Assembly: GCF_001580365.1 (NCBI RefSeq)
Contig: NZ_CP014480.1
Coordinates: 3,433,981 to 3,497,980, forward strand
Length of the DNA stretch: 64,000 nucleotides
Origin: Kocuria turfanensis
GTDB taxonomy: Bacteria; Actinomycetota; Actinomycetes; Actinomycetales; Micrococcaceae
Direction of reading: 5' to 3'
This document shows positions 59,512 to 64,000 of the stretch, in pieces. The notes beneath the pieces were generated by a model. It did not search any database. It saw only the letters and a program-made list of their open reading frames with translations, and was not told where the DNA came from. Within the stretch, counting starts at the first letter, position 1, and every line of letters starts with the position of its first letter. A program made the translations under genes and the position numbers.

Positions 59512-61059
59512 TTAGTAGGCGCCCTCTTTGGCTAAGACGGCCTTGAGAGTGCGTCCTAGAATCAGCATGTCCTGGACGGGCGACCAGTTCTCCACGTAGT
59601 AGAGGTCGAGACGCACCGACTGTTCCCAATCCAGGTTGGACCGGCCGGACACCTGCCAGAGGCCGGTGATGCCGGGCTTCACGCGCAGCCGGCGGTGGAC
59701 GTAGTCCTCGTACTGCTCCACCTCGGTGGGGAGCGGAGGACGGGGGCCCACCAAGGACATGTCGCCCTTGAGGACGTTGAAGAACTGAGGGAGCTCGTCC
59801 AGGCTGTAGCGGCGCATCCACGTGCCGGGGCCGGTGACGCGGGGGTCGTCCTTCATCTTGAACAGCAGCCCGGCGCCCTCGTTCCGCTCCTTGAGGCGTT
59901 GCAAGACCTCTTCGGCGTCGGTGCGCATGCTGCGGAACTTCAGCATCCGGAAGCGGGAGCCGTCCTGGCCGATGCGCTCCTGCGCGAAGAAGGCCGGGCC
60001 CCTGTCGTGCGCCTTGACGATCAGCGTCAGGGCGAGCAGGACGGGGGAGAGAGCCAGCAGCGCCGCCGCGGAGCCGACGACGTCCATGAAGCGCTTGGTC
60101 AGTGCCCGGCTGCGGCTCAGCCGCGGGGTGGCCACATGGATGAGGGGCAGGCCGGCCACCTGCTGCATGTGGATCCGGGGGCCGGCGATGTCGGTGAGTC
60201 CGGTGTCCATGACCAGGCGGATGTGGGCGTCGGCCAGGGCCCAGCTGAGGTGGCGGATCTCCGTGGTGCTCAGCGGCACGTTGGAGGACAGCACCACGGT
60301 CTCGATGTCGTGCTCCTGGCAGGCCGCCATGATGCCCGGCACGGAGGGCCGTTCGCCCGCGGGGAGGGCGTTGGTGGGCAGCTTGATGCGCTGCAGCTCG
60401 GCCGGCATCGGCTGCCGGGTCTCCGGCACGTAGACGGCGGCGGCGTCGAGCCCGGAGGTGGGGTGCTGGCGCAGGGACTTGATGAGATCGGTGGCCCCAC
60501 CCAGCCGGCCGACCACCATGGTCCGGGACAGGGCCTCGCCGCGGTAGCGGGCCTTCACCAGGCGGTGCCGGACGAGGAATCGGCCCAGCATGAGCAGGCC
60601 GATGCCCAGCGGCAGGGCGATGAGGACGTAGCTGCGGGCGGTGGGGATCTCGAAGCCGAAGGAGATGATGGCGATCGCGCCGAAGAGAATCAGGCTGGAG
60701 CTGACCACCTGCCGGGTCTCCTCGAGGCCGTGGCCGATGAGTCGTACGTCGCGGGCGCCGCGCAGTCCGAGGTGCATCCACCAGAAGGCGGCGAGCGCGA
60801 TGCCGACGATCCAGTACGGGACCGAGAGCGGGCCCAGGTGCAGTCCGGCGTGCTCCAGTTGGAACCGCACCAGGTGGGTACCCAGGAGGGTGACCATCAG
60901 GGCGGTTGCGTCAGCCCAGCGCAGCCGGGTGAGGTACGCGGAGCGCCACCCGGTCTCGGACGCGGGCGTGCGCTCGGCGTCGACCCGCCGGAGCTGGTCG
61001 ACCGGATCCTCGATGTGGTGGTCGGCAGTGGTGTGGGCGACCTGGCTGGCCTTGAGCAT
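59512..61059 (-). CDS. Undecaprenyl-phosphate sugar phosphotransferase (WcaJ/CpsE-like)
   Basis: The protein has 515 residues and starts at ATG 61059 behind GGGAGGG. Four N-terminal helices (about 45-150) and a Rossmann-like CoA-binding region (TMVVGRLGGATDLIKSLRQH) precede the conserved bacterial sugar transferase domain: KRFMDVVGSAAALLALSPVL, then FFAQERIGQDGSRFRMLKFR, SMRTDAEEVLQRLKE, MRRYSLDELPQFFNVLKGDM and SLVGPRPPLPTEV. It starts repeat synthesis by moving Glc-1-P or Gal-1-P to undecaprenyl phosphate. It is high GC, unlike its low-GC neighbours, so it belongs to the conserved frame of the locus. Confidence 0.95.
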   Translation of the reverse strand: MLKASQVAHTTADHHIEDPVDQLRRVDAERTPASETGWRSAYLTRLRWADATALMVTLLGTHLVRFQLEHAGLHLGPLSVPYWIVGIALAAFWWMHLGLRGARDVRLIGHGLEETRQVVSSSLILFGAIAIISFGFEIPTARSYVLIALPLGIGLLMLGRFLVRHRLVKARYRGEALSRTMVVGRLGGATDLIKSLRQHPTSGLDAAAVYVPETRQPMPAELQRIKLPTNALPAGERPSVPGIMAACQEHDIETVVLSSNVPLSTTEIRHLSWALADAHIRLVMDTGLTDIAGPRIHMQQVAGLPLIHVATPRLSRSRALTKRFMDVVGSAAALLALSPVLLALTLIVKAHDRGPAFFAQERIGQDGSRFRMLKFRSMRTDAEEVLQRLKERNEGAGLLFKMKDDPRVTGPGTWMRRYSLDELPQFFNVLKGDMSLVGPRPPLPTEVEQYEDYVHRRLRVKPGITGLWQVSGRSNLDWEQSVRLDLYYVENWSPVQDMLILGRTLKAVLAKEGAY

Positions 61060-61357
61060 GATGGTGCTCCCTCCCCAAAAAAGCGCGCGGCCACCTGAGG
61101 AAGTCGACTCCCGGCCCGGGGAGCGACGGTGGACCGCGCGCTGCATTGCACTTGTCCCCAAGTTTAGGGGCGCAAATCGATGAATAGAGCTCTATGACGA
61201 AGCGTGTATGCATTTACATTGAGTGCTGCCGAGAATCCGCGGAGCGACGTTGTCCCTAGTGGTGACGGGGATCACGTCGTCGGGCAGGGGGAACGACCCC
61301 CGCGGGAGCGAGGGCCGTCCGGCGTCCCCCAACAGGGGGACGCCATGGGTTTTCAGC
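61060..61357. other. Upstream region of the EPS operon and 3' side of the small hypothetical gene
   Basis: The stretch 61160-61235 is AT-richer (atgaatagagctctatgacg and nearby) and is the likely promoter zone of the leftward wcaJ-like operon. The rest (61240-61357) is high GC with no gene that I would support. Confidence 0.4.
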
Positions 61358-61816
61358 TCAGGCGGCGCGTGCCGACCAGCGGTCTCCTGAGCGGCTCAGG
61401 TGCTCGGTCTTCAGGCGGCGCAGGATCGGGAGCAGGGACGCGGGGGTGTAGTCCGGCTTGGCGACCACGGGGGTGCCCTCGTGCCCGTGCGCGGCGAGCA
61501 GGGCCTCGAAGCCGGCCTCGTGGCGCTCCAGCAGCACGTGGCTGAAGTAGTGCTCGTTGAACACCCGGGACAGTTCCAGGGCGTAGGCCCACGTGGGGGA
61601 GCCGGCCTCCGTGGGAGCCTGCGGGCAGTCCCAGTCGGCGGGGGCCTCCACGGCCTCCAGCTGCGAGCGCAGCACGCGCTCCAGGGCCTCCGGGGTGAAG
61701 GCGACGGTGAGCTCGGCGACGTCGTCGACGATCTCGAACCGGGTGACGGTGAGGCCGGCGGGGGAGCCGGAGTGCAGGTAGCGCTGGGCGTCGGTGAACA
61801 GGGGGGTGGGGGTCAT
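61358..61816 (-). CDS. Small hypothetical protein
   Basis: The protein has 152 residues and starts at ATG 61816 (GAGAA upstream); the frame is open further but codons there look non-coding. It has neither a signal peptide nor membrane helices. Segments GLTVTRFEIVDDVAELTVAF, VFNEHYFSHVLLERHEAGFE and ALLAAHGHEGTPVVAKPDYT suggest an alpha/beta fold. I do not recognise a family. It is flanked by the EPS promoter region and the MFS gene region, and is probably monocistronic. Confidence 0.65.
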   Translation of the reverse strand: MTPTPLFTDAQRYLHSGSPAGLTVTRFEIVDDVAELTVAFTPEALERVLRSQLEAVEAPADWDCPQAPTEAGSPTWAYALELSRVFNEHYFSHVLLERHEAGFEALLAAHGHEGTPVVAKPDYTPASLLPILRRLKTEHLSRSGDRWSARAA

Positions 61817-62129
61817 CGGATTCTCGCTTGTCCGTCGAGGGGGATACGGAGCGGGTGGGTTGGGTACGAGCGTATCCGGATGACAATGCATGTGGCAGGG
61901 GGTTTTTGTCCCCACATGGTCCCCTCGGGACCGGACAAACGTCTATTGTCAGGGCCTTGTCCCTATGCGGAGAGTGGTCGGGTGTAGACCTTCGTCCAGG
62001 CGGCCCGGTCGGATCCGCCCGGGACCATGGCCGTCAGGACCTCGCGCTCGGGAGGACTATCCTGAGCTCCTCGCAAATCCTTGGCGCTCTCGCGTGTCCC
62101 ACGCCGCCCTCCTGCCGTGAAAGGCCTGC
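61817..62129. other. Divergent intergenic region
   Basis: These 313 bases lie between the leftward hypothetical and rightward MFS genes. They include a lower-GC part (61870-61960) that probably holds both promoters. No RNA gene or clear operator was recognised. Confidence 0.4.
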
Positions 62130-63368
62130 ATGCCCTCCGTGTCCGCCGCCCCGTCGCGCCGTCGTCGAGGGCTGCCCGCCTCTGTCGCCTTCTGGGTGCA
62201 GGCGTCCGTGCTGGTGGTGCTCATGGCCGCCTCCAGCGCGCCGAGTCCGCTGTATCCGCTGTACCAGGAGCTGTGGGGCTTCCCGCCGGTGGTGATCACG
62301 GTGGTCTTCGCCGCCTACGTCCTCGCCCTGCTCACCGCCCTGCTGACGGTGGGCTCGCTGTCCGACCACCTCGGGCGCCGCCCGGTGGTGCTCGCCTGCC
62401 TGGGCCTGGAGATCGTCTCGATGCTGGTGTTCGCCCTGGCCGGCAGCGAGGCGGCGCTCGTGGCGGCGCGTCTGGTGCAGGGCGTGGCCACCGGCACCGC
62501 GATGGGAGCGCTGGGCGCCTACCTCATCGAGCTGGAACCGCCCGCCCGTCCGGGGCTGGGCACCGTGCTCAACGGGGCAGGGCCCACGCTCGGCCTGGCC
62601 GCCGGGGCGGTGGCCTCGAGCCTGATCGTCGCCGCGGCGCCCGGTGCGGTGCACTCGATCTACGTGGTGCTGCTGGTCCTGCTCGTGCTGCAGGTGGTGG
62701 CCACGGCGCTGGGCCCGGAGACCGTCGCGCGGAGGCCCGGCGTCCTGGCCTCGCTGCGGCCGCGGGTCCAGTTCCCGCCGGCGGTGCGGCGCTCCGCGCT
62801 GTGGGTGCTGCCGGCCGCGGCGGCCACCTGGTCCCTGGGCGGCCTGGTCCTGTCCCTGGGGCCCAGCGTGGTCCGCTCGATGACCGGGGCGGACTCCGTG
62901 GTCCTCACCGGCCTGCTCGTGGCGGCACTGACCGGCACCGGCGGGCTGACCACGCTGCTGCTCGGATCGGTCCGGGCCTCCCGCGTCCTGGTCCTCGGCA
63001 TGAGCGCCCTGGTGGTGGGCATGGCCGCCACCGTGGCCGGACTGCTCACCGGGTCCGTGGGGCTGTACTTCGCCGCGACGGTGGTGGCGGGGGTCGGCTT
63101 CGGCGCCGGCTTCCTCGGCGTGCTGCGCACGCTGCTGCCCCAGGCCGCCCCGCGCGAGCGGGCGGGCCTGCTCTCGGCGATCTACGTGGTGAGCTACCTG
63201 GCCAACAGTATTCCGGCGGTCGCCGCCGGCGCGCTGGCGGGCCGGGTCGGCCTGGTGCCCACCGCGGTCGGCTACGCCGGGATGGTCCTGCTCCTGGCAC
63301 TGTTCGTGCTCGCCGGTCAGGCGGTCCGGGCGCGGCCGTCGGCGGGCCCGGATTCGGCGGGGTCCTAG
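62130..63368 (+). CDS. Major facilitator superfamily transporter
   Basis: The protein has 412 residues with 12 predicted helices. It starts at ATG 62130. The loop 2-3 motif LSDHLGRRPVVLACLGLEIV (G-x-L-x-D-x-x-GRR class) and RLVQGVATGTAMGALGAYL in helix 4 are typical of drug/small-molecule efflux MFS proteins; the N-terminus is Arg-rich (PSRRRRGLPA). The substrate is unknown. The stop overlaps that of the convergent VOC gene by four bases. Confidence 0.92.
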   Translation: MPSVSAAPSRRRRGLPASVAFWVQASVLVVLMAASSAPSPLYPLYQELWGFPPVVITVVFAAYVLALLTALLTVGSLSDHLGRRPVVLACLGLEIVSMLVFALAGSEAALVAARLVQGVATGTAMGALGAYLIELEPPARPGLGTVLNGAGPTLGLAAGAVASSLIVAAAPGAVHSIYVVLLVLLVLQVVATALGPETVARRPGVLASLRPRVQFPPAVRRSALWVLPAAAATWSLGGLVLSLGPSVVRSMTGADSVVLTGLLVAALTGTGGLTTLLLGSVRASRVLVLGMSALVVGMAATVAGLLTGSVGLYFAATVVAGVGFGAGFLGVLRTLLPQAAPRERAGLLSAIYVVSYLANSIPAVAAGALAGRVGLVPTAVGYAGMVLLLALFVLAGQAVRARPSAGPDSAGS

Positions 63369-63778
63369 GCCACGAAGAGGCAGAACGGGTGCCCGGCGGG
63401 ATCGGCGAACACGTAGAGCGGTTCGTCGGGGTCGTCCGTGCGGTCGAGCAGCTGCTCGGCGCCCAGCTCCAGGGCGCGCTCCCGCTGGTGATCGAGCGCG
63501 TCCCGGTCCGGGACGGTCAGGTCCAGGTGCAGCTGCTGGGCCACTCCGGAGGCATCGGGCCACGTCACCCGCGGCAGTGCCGGGACGGCCTGGAAGGCCA
63601 GCTGCCGCGTCCCGTGCGCGTCGGTGAGCACCAGCCACTCGAGCTCGTCGGCGCCGTCTACCGGCGGCTCGTCCCCGGGCCGGTACTGCAGGCCCAGCAG
63701 CTGCCGGTAGAACTCGGCCAGCCCGCGGACGTCCGTCGTGTCCAGCACGGTGTTCTGCAGGTGCGGATAGTCGGCCAT
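63365..63778 (-). CDS. VOC-family protein
   Basis: The protein has 137 residues and starts at ATG 63778 behind AAAGGA; upstream in-frame codons look non-coding. It begins YPHLQNTVLDTTDVRGLAEF, then YRQLLGLQYRPGDEPP, and in the second half QQLHLDLTVPDRDALDHQRE and the ending VFADPAGHPFCLFVA, the standard VOC closing motif (DPxGHPFCL). Such proteins are often dioxygenase- or glyoxalase-like, with the metal ligands His and Glu only partly visible here. It converges with the MFS gene. Confidence 0.9.
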   Translation of the reverse strand: MADYPHLQNTVLDTTDVRGLAEFYRQLLGLQYRPGDEPPVDGADELEWLVLTDAHGTRQLAFQAVPALPRVTWPDASGVAQQLHLDLTVPDRDALDHQRERALELGAEQLLDRTDDPDEPLYVFADPAGHPFCLFVA

Positions 63779-63960
63779 GAGGGGTCCTTTCCCGGTCCTG
63801 TCCCGTGGTGCTCCTGCCTCACCGTAGCCAGGGGCGGTGTAGTACGGAAGGCACGGGAAGCTGGCAGGTGGGGGACACGCCCCTGTTACGCGGCTCACGG
63901 AGGCTGGAGGAGGGCGGCTGACCGGCCGGTCCACGCAGCGTCCCGGAAGGACCCCGCACG

Positions 63961-64000
63961 ATGACCGTGACCCTCAGCATCCTCACTGCCGAGACGCCCG
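63961..64000 (+). CDS. Start of a CDS running off the right edge
   Basis: ATG 63961 follows GGAAGGA at good spacing and opens TVTLSILTAETP. Only 13 codons are visible, so no function can be given. Confidence 0.55.
   Translation, partial: MTVTLSILTAETP

Noticed and set aside
45662..61059. A prophage or integrative element covering the low-GC region
   Set aside because: No integrase, capsid, packaging or conjugation genes and no att-like repeats were seen; the content is EPS genes plus insertion sequences.

Overview
The window is very GC-rich DNA from an actinobacterium. The tRNA-Gln/glmU/prs block, the codon use and the envelope gene content point to Micrococcaceae, most likely Kocuria or a close relative. 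The genus is an inference; nothing was searched against a database.

Layout. 0-16 kb holds surface and housekeeping genes: a secreted fibrinogen-like/beta-propeller protein cut by the left edge, a lipoprotein, an acyltransferase, a TagD-like cytidylyltransferase, a membrane-bound bactofilin-like protein, a ScyD-like propeller, a Ca-type P-ATPase, a phosphotransferase and an ABC-F ATPase. A perfect 74-bp palindrome lies between divergent genes near 15.85 kb. 16.8-19.6 kb is the conserved tRNA-Gln, glmU, prs block. 19.7-24.3 kb looks like a self-contained exopolysaccharide unit: a GH18-like lipoprotein, an acyltransferase and a fused polysaccharide deacetylase/GT2 synthase. 24.9-27.9 kb is a two-gene operon of secreted LGFP-repeat proteins (CAP domain and GH25 lysozyme). 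28-29.7 kb carries a tyrosine phosphatase and a cardiolipin synthase remnant with an internal deletion. 30-34 kb is a tightly coupled operon of a leaderless subtilase, a small protein that resembles a protease pro-domain, a leaderless M14 carboxypeptidase and an NmrA-like protein. 34-39.7 kb holds a kinase-like protein, a NarL-type two-component system, a clpP pair with a PopR/ClgR-type regulator, and an ArsR/VOC pair.

39.8-61.1 kb is one capsule/exopolysaccharide locus. The conserved ends (BY-kinase, fcl, gmd and the WcaJ-like priming transferase) are high GC. The interior (glycosyltransferases, acetyltransferases, polymerase and flippase) is visibly lower in GC and is broken up by one intact-looking IS3 element and remnants of IS481, IS110 and two more IS3-type copies, several of which are found only by reading through frameshifts. 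61-64 kb returns to ordinary genes: a small hypothetical, an MFS transporter, a VOC protein and the first codons of another gene.

How the genes may work together. The BY-kinase, WcaJ, flippase and polymerase form a Wzx/Wzy pathway, with fcl and gmd supplying GDP-fucose and the tyrosine phosphatase at 28.1 kb as a plausible partner of the kinase. The clpP pair and its regulator share a dyad operator core, which suggests a PopR-like proteolytic feedback loop. The protease, pro-domain-like protein and carboxypeptidase operon is the least familiar arrangement here and the best candidate for an undescribed system.
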